Positions 7,536 through 15,122 of a stretch of 64,000 nt of DNA are shown here, in pieces; the stretch's first letter is position 1, and each line of letters opens with the position of its first letter. The stretch is from Flavobacterium profundi (GTDB taxonomy: Bacteria; Bacteroidota; Bacteroidia; Flavobacteriales; Flavobacteriaceae): assembly GCF_006491645.1 (NCBI RefSeq), contig NZ_VDCZ01000008.1, positions 62,001-126,000 of the forward strand, given 5' to 3'. The notes under the pieces are model-generated. The model was not told where the DNA came from. It made no database searches and saw only the letters and a list, made by a program, of their open reading frames with translations. The translations under genes and the position numbers were made by a program.

Positions 7536-7560
7536 CAAATGTATAAAGCTAAAATTTAGC
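7536..7560 (-). promoter_or_regulatory. Late-operon promoter -7 box with adjacent palindrome
   Basis: On the minus strand TACATTTG (7543-7536) fits the Bacteroidota -7 consensus TAnnTTTG. Immediately upstream lies the 13-nt palindrome GCTAAAATTTAGC (7548-7560), placed like an operator or activator site. No convincing -33 TTTG was found at the usual distance, so the promoter may depend on an activator. Confidence 0.5.
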
Positions 7561-7562
7561 GT

Positions 7563-7650
7563 TGTAAGGATTTGCAAGGATTTGCAAGGATTTGCGAGGA
7601 TTTGCAAGGATTTGATAGGATTATCTAACATTTGCAAGGATTATCAAACA
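7563..7650. repeat. 10-bp tandem repeat array (iteron-like)
   Basis: Five consecutive units of about GGATTTGCAA repeat with exact 10-bp period from 7563, then degenerate copies (GATAGGATTA, ATTTGCAAGGATTATC) continue to about 7650. One unit per helical turn places all sites on one DNA face. The array sits between the late-operon promoter and the divergent gene at 7712, so it may be a replication-initiator iteron array or a cooperative regulator site. It is far too short and lacks spacers for a CRISPR. Confidence 0.8.
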
Positions 7651-7680
7651 TTTTATTTTTAAAATGTTTGTTTTTTTAAC

Positions 7681-7703
7681 TATTTTTGGAGAACCATTTA
7701 ACC
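7681..7703 (+). promoter_or_regulatory. Promoter -7 box and leader box for the 64-aa gene
   Basis: TATTTTTG (7681-7688) fits TAnnTTTG. The leader box ACCATTTAACCAC follows at 7693-7705, where the transcript would begin. This rules out the upstream ATG at 7664 as a start and points to 7712. Confidence 0.6.
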
Positions 7704-7711
7704 ACTTTAGT

Positions 7712-7906
7712 ATGAGTAATAAAGAATTGAATTTTAAAACAAAAAGTGAAGTTTATAAAGATTTTCCTAAAGTTTCTGAAAGGATTTTAAGACCTTTAAT
7801 TAATGAAACTATTGCAAGGGTAAGTGGCATTTCTTTAAAAGAAGCTAAAGACAGAAAAATAATATACCCGAGAGAATTAGAATACATTTATAAAGAATTA
7901 GAATAA
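7712..7906 (+). CDS. Small helical protein, possible DNA-binding (64 aa)
   Basis: The start at 7712 (MSNKELNFKTK) follows the promoter and leader box. The protein is helical and basic, with a segment that could be a helix-turn-helix (RVSGISLKEAKDRKIIYPRE). It is the only plus-strand gene in this half of the element, lies next to the iteron-like array, and is followed by a perfect palindromic terminator. A regulator acting on the neighbouring array is an attractive guess with no direct proof. Confidence 0.65.
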   Translation: MSNKELNFKTKSEVYKDFPKVSERILRPLINETIARVSGISLKEAKDRKIIYPRELEYIYKELE

Positions 7907-7907
7907 A

Positions 7908-7933
7908 AAAAGCCACTTATATAAGTGGCTTTT
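7908..7933. terminator. Perfect palindromic bidirectional terminator
   Basis: AAAAGCCACTTAT is followed directly by its complement ATAAGTGGCTTTT, giving a 13-bp stem with T-runs on both strands. It separates the converging 64-aa (+) and 88-aa (-) genes. Confidence 0.85.
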
Positions 7934-7969
7934 GAATTACTACATTAATATTTTTTTATAAAAACAACC

Positions 7970-8236
7970 TTAATCATAACTACATTGACCATCACAACAA
8001 CAATGAGGTGGAAACAAACTTCCATCTTCCATAATATCTTCTTCGTTATAATCTTCCCAATTTCCTGACATTTCTACATTGTGTAGATATGTATCACATG
8101 TAAATCCGTCACAATGAGAACAAGGTTTATGACCACATTTATAGCATTTTTTTTCATATTGAGTTAATTTTTTGTTCTTTTTAATTATATTTTCAATTTC
8201 TTCTTTTGTTGGACTAAATTGGTTTGGTTTAAGCAT
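7970..8236 (-). CDS. Cys-rich zinc-ribbon-like small protein (88 aa)
   Basis: Nine cysteines occur in the last 60 residues, including CYKCGHKPCSHC and CCCDGQC, suggesting one or two zinc sites. The N-terminal 30 residues are a charged helix. No family is recognised. It follows the overlooked 54-aa gene by three bases and is the last gene of this minus-strand run. Confidence 0.65.
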   Translation of the reverse strand: MLKPNQFSPTKEEIENIIKKNKKLTQYEKKCYKCGHKPCSHCDGFTCDTYLHNVEMSGNWEDYNEEDIMEDGSLFPPHCCCDGQCSYD

Positions 8237-8239
8237 AGT

Positions 8240-8404
8240 TTATAGTTTTACTACATTAATTTTTTTTTTTGTCCTAAAATACATTGATGTTCCAAATAAT
8301 CTGTAATGATAGACGTCTATTTCCTTTTCCATAAATACATAACAGCAACCATCTAAATCCTTTGATACAAACTTATCATTTTTTTTTAAGCGATCTATCT
8401 TCAT
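8240..8404 (-). CDS. Hidden 54-aa protein overlapping the 118-aa gene
   Basis: An ATG at 8404 opens a 54-codon frame (MKIDRLKKNDKFVSKDLDG, then YVFMEKEIDVYHYRLFGTS) that overlaps the end of the 118-aa gene by 29 nt and ends at 8240, three bases before the 88-aa gene. The composition is protein-like (two Cys, Tyr/Phe strands). The function is unknown. The overlap passes through an A9 run, but with its own ATG no frameshift is needed. Confidence 0.6.
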   Translation of the reverse strand: MKIDRLKKNDKFVSKDLDGCCYVFMEKEIDVYHYRLFGTSMYFRTKKKINVVKL

Positions 8405-8732
8405 AATTTTTTTGTTTTTCTGCTAATAAAAAATTAAATAATTCTTCTGCATTTTTATTTTTTCCAAATTTCTTTAAAAAGTTATCATAAGCAAGTCTTA
8501 ATTGAAAAGGATTAAATAAATCTTCATTTTTATTTTTTTCGTTAGTCATAAACTGCAAGGTAGCTGTCTGTCTTCCTGAACTATCTGAAGTAAGGAATAC
8601 TATTGGAGCTGCATTAATTTTTCTTTTGAATTGTAATGCAATTTTATCACACTCTTTTTCTAATCTAACAGCAAAGTCGAACGCATTTTCAACTGGACCT
8701 TGCACAACCATTCTAATGTTATTTTTAATCAT
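8376..8732 (-). CDS. Unknown small protein (118 aa)
   Basis: The 118-aa protein has a mixed N-terminal domain (VENAFDFAVRLEKECDKIAL, then QTATLQFMT) and a lysine-rich helical C-terminus ending in an A9-coded lysine run. No family is recognised. It lies in a run of minus-strand early or middle genes whose leaders are AT-rich and lack Shine-Dalgarno sequences. Confidence 0.65.
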   Translation of the reverse strand: MIKNNIRMVVQGPVENAFDFAVRLEKECDKIALQFKRKINAAPIVFLTSDSSGRQTATLQFMTNEKNKNEDLFNPFQLRLAYDNFLKKFGKNKNAEELFNFLLAEKQKNYEDRSLKKK

Positions 8733-8778
8733 AATTTTTATTATTAATTTTTTTATTGAGTGTTAATTTTAAGAGTTC

Positions 8779-9111
8779 TTAATCAACTAAAACAGTTAGA
8801 TTTTTTAAATTAATTAAATCTGTATGCAAACTTGGTGGTTCATCGTAAATTTCAATCATTTTAAATTCTCCTGGCATTTCTATAATAGAAGAAACTAAAT
8901 ATTTTGAATCTGCATATATTACATAAGTTTTCTTTGGTATTATTTTTTCATAAACATTTTCAATTTCTGAAAATCTATTAGGATAATTGAATAATACAAA
9001 CCAATCACGTTGTGCATCAAAATAAAAAATTTCTTTGTTTTCTATATCTATAATGTATTTATTATTCCACTTTTTTATCGTTTCTTCTCTTTGATTGTTA
9101 GTCTTAATCAT
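8779..9111 (-). CDS. Unknown small protein (110 aa)
   Basis: The protein is 110 aa, beta-rich, with aromatic strands (KYIIDIENKEIFYFDAQRDW, YVIYADSKYLVSSI). It has no signal peptide, TM segment or recognised domain. Leader and spacing resemble the neighbouring 118-aa gene. Confidence 0.6.
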   Translation of the reverse strand: MIKTNNQREETIKKWNNKYIIDIENKEIFYFDAQRDWFVLFNYPNRFSEIENVYEKIIPKKTYVIYADSKYLVSSIIEMPGEFKMIEIYDEPPSLHTDLINLKNLTVLVD

Positions 9112-9231
9112 AATTTATAGTATTAGTTATTTTTATCGAATTTTTATTTTAAGAGACTTTTTTTAATCGTCCTTAGCTTTATTTCATATTGATATAAAAT
9201 TGCTTAAAAACGCTTATTTAAAGTCAAAATG

Positions 9232-9483
9232 TTATTTTGAGTAAAAAATGATTTTAAGCCTATTTCTTATTAAACGTGTCGTTTTGTACTTTCCGTTACC
9301 TAAAACTTCCTCAAAAAGCCTTATTTTAAGTTCTTCGTCCTTTAGATACTCTGAAAGCTTATTTGCTGAAGTAATTTTGGTGTTTTTAACGTCATTCTCT
9401 TTTGGATTTTCTAAAACCAAAATGAAGAAATTTTTATTAATTTTTGCGTTTAAAGGCTTATCTGATTTTAGTGCTTTTGACAT
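9232..9483 (-). CDS. Unknown basic small protein (83 aa)
   Basis: The 83-aa protein is lysine-rich (about a quarter Lys/Arg) and helical, with EYLKDEELKIRLFEEVL in the middle and TTRLIRNRLKIIF at the end. It may bind nucleic acid. No family is recognised. The overlapping plus-strand frame here is judged a shadow. Confidence 0.55.
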   Translation of the reverse strand: MSKALKSDKPLNAKINKNFFILVLENPKENDVKNTKITSANKLSEYLKDEELKIRLFEEVLGNGKYKTTRLIRNRLKIIFYSK

Positions 9484-9543
9484 AATAATATACTTTAAAT
9501 TGTACTTTATTTTTTTAGTGTTTTTTTAAAAATTAAATATTAT

Positions 9544-9654
9544 TTAATAGTTATAGATTAAATAAATTGCTAGTCCAAAAAATGATATTACCCAAAATGT
9601 TGCTATAAATAATAGCATTACTTTTATCAGTTTATAAAATTCATATTTATTCAT
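9544..9654 (-). CDS. 36-aa single-span membrane peptide
   Basis: The likely start is the ATG at 9654 (MNKYEFYKLIKV), ten bases after the stop of the 162-aa gene; a longer frame upstream would sit inside that gene. Residues 12-33 are one membrane helix (LLFIATFWVISFFGLAIYLI). Holin-like or membrane-regulatory roles are possible; nothing specific can be read. Confidence 0.55.
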   Translation of the reverse strand: MNKYEFYKLIKVMLLFIATFWVISFFGLAIYLIYNY

Positions 9655-9664
9655 TTCTGTAATT

Positions 9665-10153
9665 TTAATAGTTAATATTATAAGTATTCCAACAAATAAT
9701 TTGTCCTTTAAATGGTAATTGATTTGAAAACCAATTAATAAAATCTTCTTTATTAAGTCCATCATTATTAGCTAAAATATCAATTGAGTTGAAGGCTTTG
9801 TTATCAATTAAAATTGATAAATCATTTCTAATTTCTATCTGATATACTTCCTTTATTTTAGTATCAGGTGCTACGATAATTTGTTTGCTATGATATGGTC
9901 TACCACTCCAAACTCTTGGTGAGAAATAATCACCTTTTTTAAACCGATTACCTTTTCTAATTGTATGCTTTTTAGGGTTCATCAAAAAGCCTATTTTTGA
10001 AACGTTAGCGTAATCATCTATCAATTGTTCTAAATGATAGTTTTGCATTATGATACCATGATTTGCCCAAAACTTAGCTAGAAAGTCTGTTTTTTCTTGT
10101 TGCCTTTTATGACCAACTGGAAAAAATCTTGAGATTATTATTACTTTAGACAT
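9665..10153 (-). CDS. Phage-associated ASCH-like hypothetical protein (162 aa)
   Basis: The protein starts with RFFPVGHKRQQEKTDFLAKF and has KKHTIRKGNRFKKGDYFSPR and VWSGRPYHSKQIIVAPD, a pattern seen in a group of Bacteroidota phage proteins related to ASCH-type beta-barrels. ASCH domains are proposed to bind RNA or nucleotides. The match is from memory of the motif layout, so the family call is tentative. Confidence 0.6.
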   Translation of the reverse strand: MSKVIIISRFFPVGHKRQQEKTDFLAKFWANHGIIMQNYHLEQLIDDYANVSKIGFLMNPKKHTIRKGNRFKKGDYFSPRVWSGRPYHSKQIIVAPDTKIKEVYQIEIRNDLSILIDNKAFNSIDILANNDGLNKEDFINWFSNQLPFKGQIICWNTYNINY

Positions 10154-10156
10154 TAG

Positions 10157-10513
10157 TTATTTTTTTTTAGTTGGCTTTTCTGTTTTCTTTAATGCTATTT
10201 GATAAACCTCATTTTTATTTGTGTAATGGTAAGAAGTTTCACAACAAGAACATTTTACAACTGGCAAATGAATATTGCTTATTTCTTCAAAATCTACTTC
10301 TTTATCCTTGTCGATTGTATTACCACAAACCAAACAATTAATGGTGACTGTAAATTCTACTTTGATTTTCAGTATGTCTTTATTATCATATACACAGATG
10401 TCATTTTTTATAAAATATTCTAGATTTTTATTTCTTTGAATGACAACATCACGATGTTCTTGTTTGGCTAGATCTAGTTTTTCTTTTCCAACATAGTCAA
10501 ATTCTCTTCTCAT
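10157..10513 (-). CDS. Zinc-ribbon small protein (118 aa)
   Basis: Two CxxC pairs (CLVCGNT at about 60 and CSCCETSYHYT at about 87) form a probable zinc ribbon between a charged helical N-terminus and a lysine-rich tail. The start codon overlaps the stop of the 115-aa gene by four bases, so they are coupled. The function is unknown; nucleic-acid binding is plausible. Confidence 0.65.
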   Translation of the reverse strand: MRREFDYVGKEKLDLAKQEHRDVVIQRNKNLEYFIKNDICVYDNKDILKIKVEFTVTINCLVCGNTIDKDKEVDFEEISNIHLPVVKCSCCETSYHYTNKNEVYQIALKKTEKPTKKK

Positions 10514-10857
10514 AGCTGTAGGCTTTTTAATTGTTGGTCCAGTGTAAATGAGTACTTAGTTTTAACGTTACGTTCAAACGTGGCGTTACTTTGGTTTTGC
10601 CATAAACATACTTTTAATAAAATCGCAGATTCAGAAGCTTTTAGGGTTATTGTATATCCTTTTTTGGGTTGCTGTTTTTCAATTTTATTTCTAAAGTTGA
10701 ACCATAAGCGCAACGCTAAATCAACGTAAATAATGGCATTTAGAAAATCTGATTGTGAACGTAAATTGGATGCTAACGAATTTTGATATTCGTGTAATTC
10801 ATTTTGTAATACTTGAATTTCTTCTTGTGTTACATTTTGTATTTTTATTGTTTTCAT
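10510..10857 (-). CDS. Unknown small protein (115 aa)
   Basis: The 115-aa protein has a helical N-terminus (TQEEIQVLQNELHEYQNSLA), a middle of mixed structure and a repeat-free C-terminus. No domain is recognised. It overlaps both neighbours by one to four bases. The gene is unusually rich in AACGT/ACGTT (for example 10560-10595), as is the replication gene. Confidence 0.6.
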   Translation of the reverse strand: MKTIKIQNVTQEEIQVLQNELHEYQNSLASNLRSQSDFLNAIIYVDLALRLWFNFRNKIEKQQPKKGYTITLKASESAILLKVCLWQNQSNATFERNVKTKYSFTLDQQLKSLQL

Positions 10858-11078
10858 TATTCATAGATGTATTTAAGTGTATTAGTGGCTACATCATAAA
10901 TTTGAATTTTATTGTAACCTTTTATTTGAGATGACAATCTTTTAACCATTGAATGAATTATATTTTGATCAGGTTTATTATTGTGCTTAATAGGTGAGTA
11001 CCAAACTTGATTAGGCTTTCCTTTTGGAAACAAAACCACCATTTTAAGCTTACTTTCTGTTTTGCTCCAAAATGGCAT
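10857..11078 (-). CDS. Unknown small protein (73 aa)
   Basis: The 73-aa, basic protein (MVVLFPKGKPNQVWYSPI, then HSMVKRLSSQIKGYNKIQIY) looks like a small alpha/beta domain. It overlaps the upstream 89-aa gene by 29 nt and the downstream 115-aa gene by one base, supporting a coupled operon. No function is recognised. Confidence 0.6.
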   Translation of the reverse strand: MPFWSKTESKLKMVVLFPKGKPNQVWYSPIKHNNKPDQNIIHSMVKRLSSQIKGYNKIQIYDVATNTLKYIYE

Positions 11079-11319
11079 TTCGTCTCTTTTTTAAGTTAGA
11101 CTTCATTTGTTTGTACTTTGCATTGGCTTGTTCCTGAGTATGAGCAAATACAATGACTTTGTTTTTCTCAAAGTAGAACTTCTTGTTTCCTTTCTTCAGC
11201 AGCTGCTTTTCTTTGTAATTGTAAAGCCATTGTCTTACTTTTGGAATAATTACACTTCTAACGAATAATGAAATGAGATAAAGGGTTGCTAAATAGCAAA
11301 TGATGTTGATTGTTTTCAT
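11050..11319 (-). CDS. Small single-TM protein (89 aa)
   Basis: An N-terminal membrane helix (residues 3-24, IICYLATLYLISLFV) is followed by a strongly basic cytoplasmic tail (KQLLKKGNKKFYFEKNKV). The leader box CCATTTAACCAC runs directly into the ATG (CCACATG). No family is recognised. Confidence 0.6.
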   Translation of the reverse strand: MKTINIICYLATLYLISLFVRSVIIPKVRQWLYNYKEKQLLKKGNKKFYFEKNKVIVFAHTQEQANAKYKQMKSNLKKRRNAILEQNRK

Positions 11320-11362
11320 GTGGTTAAATGGATTTAAATTATTAATGTTTATATTGAAAATG

Positions 11363-12850
11363 TTATGCTGTCATTTTCTTTTCTTTATACTCTAATATTG
11401 CTGGAATGTTATGAGAGAGAATTTTATAGAACCATTCAGGTGGAACTGCATTGCCTATAAGAGATATTGAGTTCTTATGACTTAATTCTAATCCTTCCCT
11501 AGTAAAAAAATCACGTGGGAATGTTGAAATTTCAGAAAGTTCCTCAGCATCTAAAAATCTTGTTTTTATATCAAAATCATGTAAAACAGTCACTAATTGA
11601 TGTTTGTTAACCTGTAATATTGGCTTCAAAGGTTTATTAGTAGATTGAGTATTTTGTTCAGGATTCCCATTACTATTATAATATTGACATAAAAACTGAA
11701 TTTTCTCAATCGTTGTTACTAATTGGCTAGTATCTCTACAAGGTTGAGTTCTTAAAGGAGAAGAAGTAGATTGAGCCTGATTATTTCCATAATACTGTGT
11801 TATAAATTGTTTAGTTGTAACAAGCATTTTAGTTTGCCTTTGTAACTGTGTCCTTAAAGGTTTTGTAATAGGGTCAGATGTATCTCCATAACAATAATCT
11901 GCAATGAATTGCATTTTCTCAACTGTAACAAGTTGATGTCTATTTTCACTCGTTTGTGTTTTTAAAGGCTCTGAAAGTTCAGTGATTCGCTTTATACCTT
12001 GTTTTCCACCATAATAACTACAAATAAATTGATGGAAATCGGGAGATTCTTTTTTTATTCCGTAGGCTATACGTTTTTGACTATTAGGTACTAAAGGTTT
12101 TCTTAAATTTTTTGGTAACTCAGTATTAAATTTTCTTCCAAAAATAGAATGTCCATGATTATCTAAATCAATAAATTTTTCGCAAGCAATCCATTTTTCT
12201 TTTCCATCAGTACCATTTTCATTGTGAGTATATTCAGGAAACGAACAATCTATACCTTCTTTATAAAAAATTGCAAAATATCTTGTTCTTGTTGTTGGGA
12301 TTCCATCATCGGCAGCACATCTTATACTTTCAATATATTCATATCCCAAAGATATCATTGCACTTTTCCATCTTTCGAATTCTTCACCTGCTCTTTCTTT
12401 TATTGGTTTTCCGTTTTCATCTAATGGCCCCCACTTTTTTACTCCAGGTACGTTTTCAACTGTGAGTACTAATGGTTGTAAATATTTAATGTACCGGTAC
12501 AATTCCCAACCCATCATATAACTCTGTTTATCTATAGGTCTTGAACCTTTAGCATTACTATGTTCATCACATTCAAATGATGCCTGAATAATGTCAACCT
12601 GTTCAAGTTCTTTTTCGTCTTGAACGTAAATATCAGACCAATATACTTTTGTGTTTGGTAAATGAAAATTGGCAGTTTTACAAGCTATTTTATCATGGTT
12701 TAGAACCCAAAGAACTGATATGTTTTTATCTTTTGATGCCCCAGTTGCACAACCTAGTCCACCTGCAAAAAATTCACCATAAGTAATTTTGTTTTTGTCA
12801 ATAGGAAAACTACTAAAATTTAAATTATACTGTTGTTTATTAATTCTCAT
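11363..12850 (-). CDS. DNA C5-cytosine methyltransferase with repeat-rich target domain
   Basis: It transfers a methyl group from SAM to cytosine C5 in DNA. Visible motifs are the SAM loop YGEFFAGGLGCATG (24-37), catalytic Cys94 in SFECDEHS (a variant of the usual PC motif), ENV at 132-134, TRTRYFAIF (motif VIII) and GNAVP near 471. Residues about 270-425 hold four copies of a ~45-residue unit of the form QFIxxYYG...PLRTQ...QLVT, forming the target-recognition part. The leader box precedes the ATG. Together with the adenine methylase it probably protects element DNA from host restriction. Confidence 0.9.
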   Translation of the reverse strand: MRINKQQYNLNFSSFPIDKNKITYGEFFAGGLGCATGASKDKNISVLWVLNHDKIACKTANFHLPNTKVYWSDIYVQDEKELEQVDIIQASFECDEHSNAKGSRPIDKQSYMMGWELYRYIKYLQPLVLTVENVPGVKKWGPLDENGKPIKERAGEEFERWKSAMISLGYEYIESIRCAADDGIPTTRTRYFAIFYKEGIDCSFPEYTHNENGTDGKEKWIACEKFIDLDNHGHSIFGRKFNTELPKNLRKPLVPNSQKRIAYGIKKESPDFHQFICSYYGGKQGIKRITELSEPLKTQTSENRHQLVTVEKMQFIADYCYGDTSDPITKPLRTQLQRQTKMLVTTKQFITQYYGNNQAQSTSSPLRTQPCRDTSQLVTTIEKIQFLCQYYNSNGNPEQNTQSTNKPLKPILQVNKHQLVTVLHDFDIKTRFLDAEELSEISTFPRDFFTREGLELSHKNSISLIGNAVPPEWFYKILSHNIPAILEYKEKKMTA

Positions 12851-12881
12851 AATGTGGTTAAATGGTGTTAAGTATTAATAA

Positions 12882-13328
12882 TTATTTTAATTTTTTATAT
12901 TCTTTATTTTCTTTTACCCAAGCTTTATACTCTTTCAAAATAATTCGACATTTGTCTTGAATTTCTTGATTTTTGTAGTACAGACACACATAAGCAAAAT
13001 TTCCAATATTGCGTACATTCCATCTGTAAAAATCTGTTGAATCATAAGGGTCAATATCTTTGAATTGTTCTTTAATAAATTCTTCGTTATTTAAGTTTTT
13101 AATAAATGTTGTATCGGCAAATAAAGACTGCATTTTCAAGCTATTAAAAGCTAAATGGTATTCAATAACTTCTTTGTGTTCAGGATATAAATTATCCCAA
13201 TTTTTTGAAGCAATTTTTATCATTTCTTTTCTTATAAAAGGTTTAATAAATACTATAATTAGAAAAATTAAATTAGCAGTAAAGAAAAAATTTGAAAATC
13301 CTGATTTGAAAATGAACAAAGTAATCAT
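12882..13328 (-). CDS. Unknown membrane-anchored protein (148 aa)
   Basis: A hydrophobic N-terminus (residues 12-29, NFFFTANLIFLIIVFI) anchors a helical soluble domain (about 35-148) rich in aromatic and charged residues. No family is recognised. The box ACCATTTAACC is fused to the ATG. It lies between the two methyltransferase genes. Confidence 0.6.
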   Translation of the reverse strand: MITLFIFKSGFSNFFFTANLIFLIIVFIKPFIRKEMIKIASKNWDNLYPEHKEVIEYHLAFNSLKMQSLFADTTFIKNLNNEEFIKEQFKDIDPYDSTDFYRWNVRNIGNFAYVCLYYKNQEIQDKCRIILKEYKAWVKENKEYKKLK

Positions 13329-13348
13329 GGGTTAAATGGTATTAATTA

Positions 13349-14128
13349 TTAAATTATAAAGTGAATTTTTGTTTGTTGAATTTCATAGTTAGTAACTAGA
13401 ATTTCTGTATTTCTATTCTTAATGTTTTTCCTTGTTTTCAAGGTCGTTACATTCATTTTGTAATCTGAAGCAAAATCTAAAATTGGTTCGTAATGAAATT
13501 CAGATAAAGCGCATTTAATTCCGCAGTTTACCATGATTTTAAAACAATCTTCTGTATCTTTTACGGTCCAGTTCTTTAATTTGTAATTATTATCTCTGTC
13601 AAGATAGTTTGGATCTAGGTAAACAAAACATTTGTCTTTTGGTAATACTTTTTTACTAAATGATATTTTACCAATCACATTCCTAAAATCATCATTTGTA
13701 ATCTTTGCGTTTTGTAACCTTAAAAAAGTATTTTCAATGTTTTTTAGAATTGTTTTTTTGGAATTATCTAATCCAAGTCTTAAAGTGTCTCCTTTACCTA
13801 CAAAAGTGAAATTTGATAAAAAAATGAAACGTAAAGCTTTTCTAATAGGTTCAATTTCTGTATTACATTTCCAATAATCAATTAAGCTTTCAGTTATCGG
13901 TAAAATTGTAAGTTGATACTCAAATTCATGTCTATTATTCATTACAACATGGTATAAATTGGTAACATCATCATCATAATCATTCAAAATTGAATATTTA
14001 GGCAATGGAGTATGGAAATAACTACCACCTGCACCAAAAAACAATTCAATGCGCATTTTATGTTCAGGAAAGCAATTAAATAACTCTTTACACATACTTT
14101 TTTTATTTCCAAATCGGTTTAAAATCAT
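13349..14128 (-). CDS. D12-class DNA N6-adenine methyltransferase
   Basis: It is a Dam-like enzyme of 259 aa methylating adenine N6 in DNA. It shows RFGNKK near the N-terminus, the SAM-binding ELFFGAGG (28-35), LNDYDDDV (48-55) and the catalytic motif as DPNY (172-175) rather than the usual DPPY. The Pro-to-Asn change may lower or alter activity. It starts nine bases after the PAPS-reductase-like gene, so the two share an operon. Confidence 0.85.
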   Translation of the reverse strand: MILNRFGNKKSMCKELFNCFPEHKMRIELFFGAGGSYFHTPLPKYSILNDYDDDVTNLYHVVMNNRHEFEYQLTILPITESLIDYWKCNTEIEPIRKALRFIFLSNFTFVGKGDTLRLGLDNSKKTILKNIENTFLRLQNAKITNDDFRNVIGKISFSKKVLPKDKCFVYLDPNYLDRDNNYKLKNWTVKDTEDCFKIMVNCGIKCALSEFHYEPILDFASDYKMNVTTLKTRKNIKNRNTEILVTNYEIQQTKIHFII

Positions 14129-14136
14129 AATTCAAA

Positions 14137-15120
14137 TTATTCGCAAATCATGTAAATTGATTTGCAGGTATTTAATTCTAAGTCGTTTTCGAATAAATCT
14201 CCTGTTGCGTTTTTATCTTTTCTATAATTTACTACATCTTGAAAACTTGTATATTTTACTCCGTTATCTGTAATTTGGTTTCTGTACCTTTTCGGAACTC
14301 TATCAGGTTTAAAAAATGTTGATTTAGCTTTGTTTTCTGCTTCATTTACTTTTTTTACTATATCTGGAAAGTCTTTTATAATTAAATCAATTTCTTTCTG
14401 AGTACACATGATACATGGGAAGCATCCTACCCTTGAAAATCCTTTGAAGTATAATGGATTAATTTTATATCCTCTATTTAGAGAATAAGTAATAACTTCG
14501 TTTGCTGATGCATTAAAAAATGGTCTCAAAATATCATCAGTATAGTTTTTACACCATTCAAAAACTTCTTCTTTTCTATAAGTATGATATTTTTCATCTT
14601 CTTTACCTTTGGCTAGCCGTTTAATTGCTTTTTCAAGTTTGTTTTTTTGTGCCAATGATAATTTATCCTTTTTTGATAAGTTTTCAATTATCATTGAATT
14701 TGTTTGATATGGTTCAAAATAGTATTTGAAATACCTACATTCCTCATTCATTTTGGAACGTGATTCACTCTCATCTGATCTAATTCCTTGTAAGATTATA
14801 AGATTTTCTTTTTGTTCTAATACAAAATCAATCATTGGAATGACTTTTAATTCTGTAGTACAAAATTTTGATTTAGATGCTGGAAAACGTTTTTTCTTAA
14901 TTGCTAAATCAACCATTCCATTATATACTTTTGATTGTAAATTAAAAAATGTAACTCCTAATTTTTCAATTACATATTTGACATGAGCATAAGTAATATC
15001 ATGCTCCCACTTTGTATCACAAAATACAGCGATTACATTTTCTAAACCATATTTTTCAACTGCATATAAAAGTGTTGCTTGACTGTCTTTTCCACCGCTA
15101 AAAGGAGCTATTATTTTCAT
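14137..15120 (-). CDS. PAPS-reductase/DndC-like adenine nucleotide alpha-hydrolase
   Basis: The 327-aa protein has the PP-loop SGGKDS at 8-13 and FCDTKWEH at about 33-40. Cys87 and the CxxCxxC cluster Cys233/236/239 (GCFPCIMC) are placed as in Fe-S PAPS/APS reductases and DndC. Such genes are frequent in phages with an unproven role; a sulfur-based DNA modification or nucleotide activation is possible. Its place beside two DNA methyltransferases favours a role in DNA modification, but no other dnd gene is visible. Confidence 0.85.
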   Translation of the reverse strand: MKIIAPFSGGKDSQATLLYAVEKYGLENVIAVFCDTKWEHDITYAHVKYVIEKLGVTFFNLQSKVYNGMVDLAIKKKRFPASKSKFCTTELKVIPMIDFVLEQKENLIILQGIRSDESESRSKMNEECRYFKYYFEPYQTNSMIIENLSKKDKLSLAQKNKLEKAIKRLAKGKEDEKYHTYRKEEVFEWCKNYTDDILRPFFNASANEVITYSLNRGYKINPLYFKGFSRVGCFPCIMCTQKEIDLIIKDFPDIVKKVNEAENKAKSTFFKPDRVPKRYRNQITDNGVKYTSFQDVVNYRKDKNATGDLFENDLELNTCKSIYMICE

Positions 15121-15122
15121 AA

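Noticed and set aside
7563..7650. Possible CRISPR array
   Set aside because: The repeats are only 10 bp, contiguous and without spacers, and no cas gene is present. It is a tandem iteron-like array.
8379..8387. Frameshift on the A9 run of the 118-aa gene
   Set aside because: The downstream frame has its own ATG at 8404 and is better read as a separate overlapping gene.
9248..9529. Plus-strand 93-aa hydrophobic frame
   Set aside because: It is opposite the lysine-rich 83-aa gene; complement of AAA/GAA codons produces Phe- and Leu-rich shadows.
14137..15120. Complete dnd phosphorothioation system
   Set aside because: Only a DndC-like protein is present; no DndA, B, D or E homologue was seen around it.
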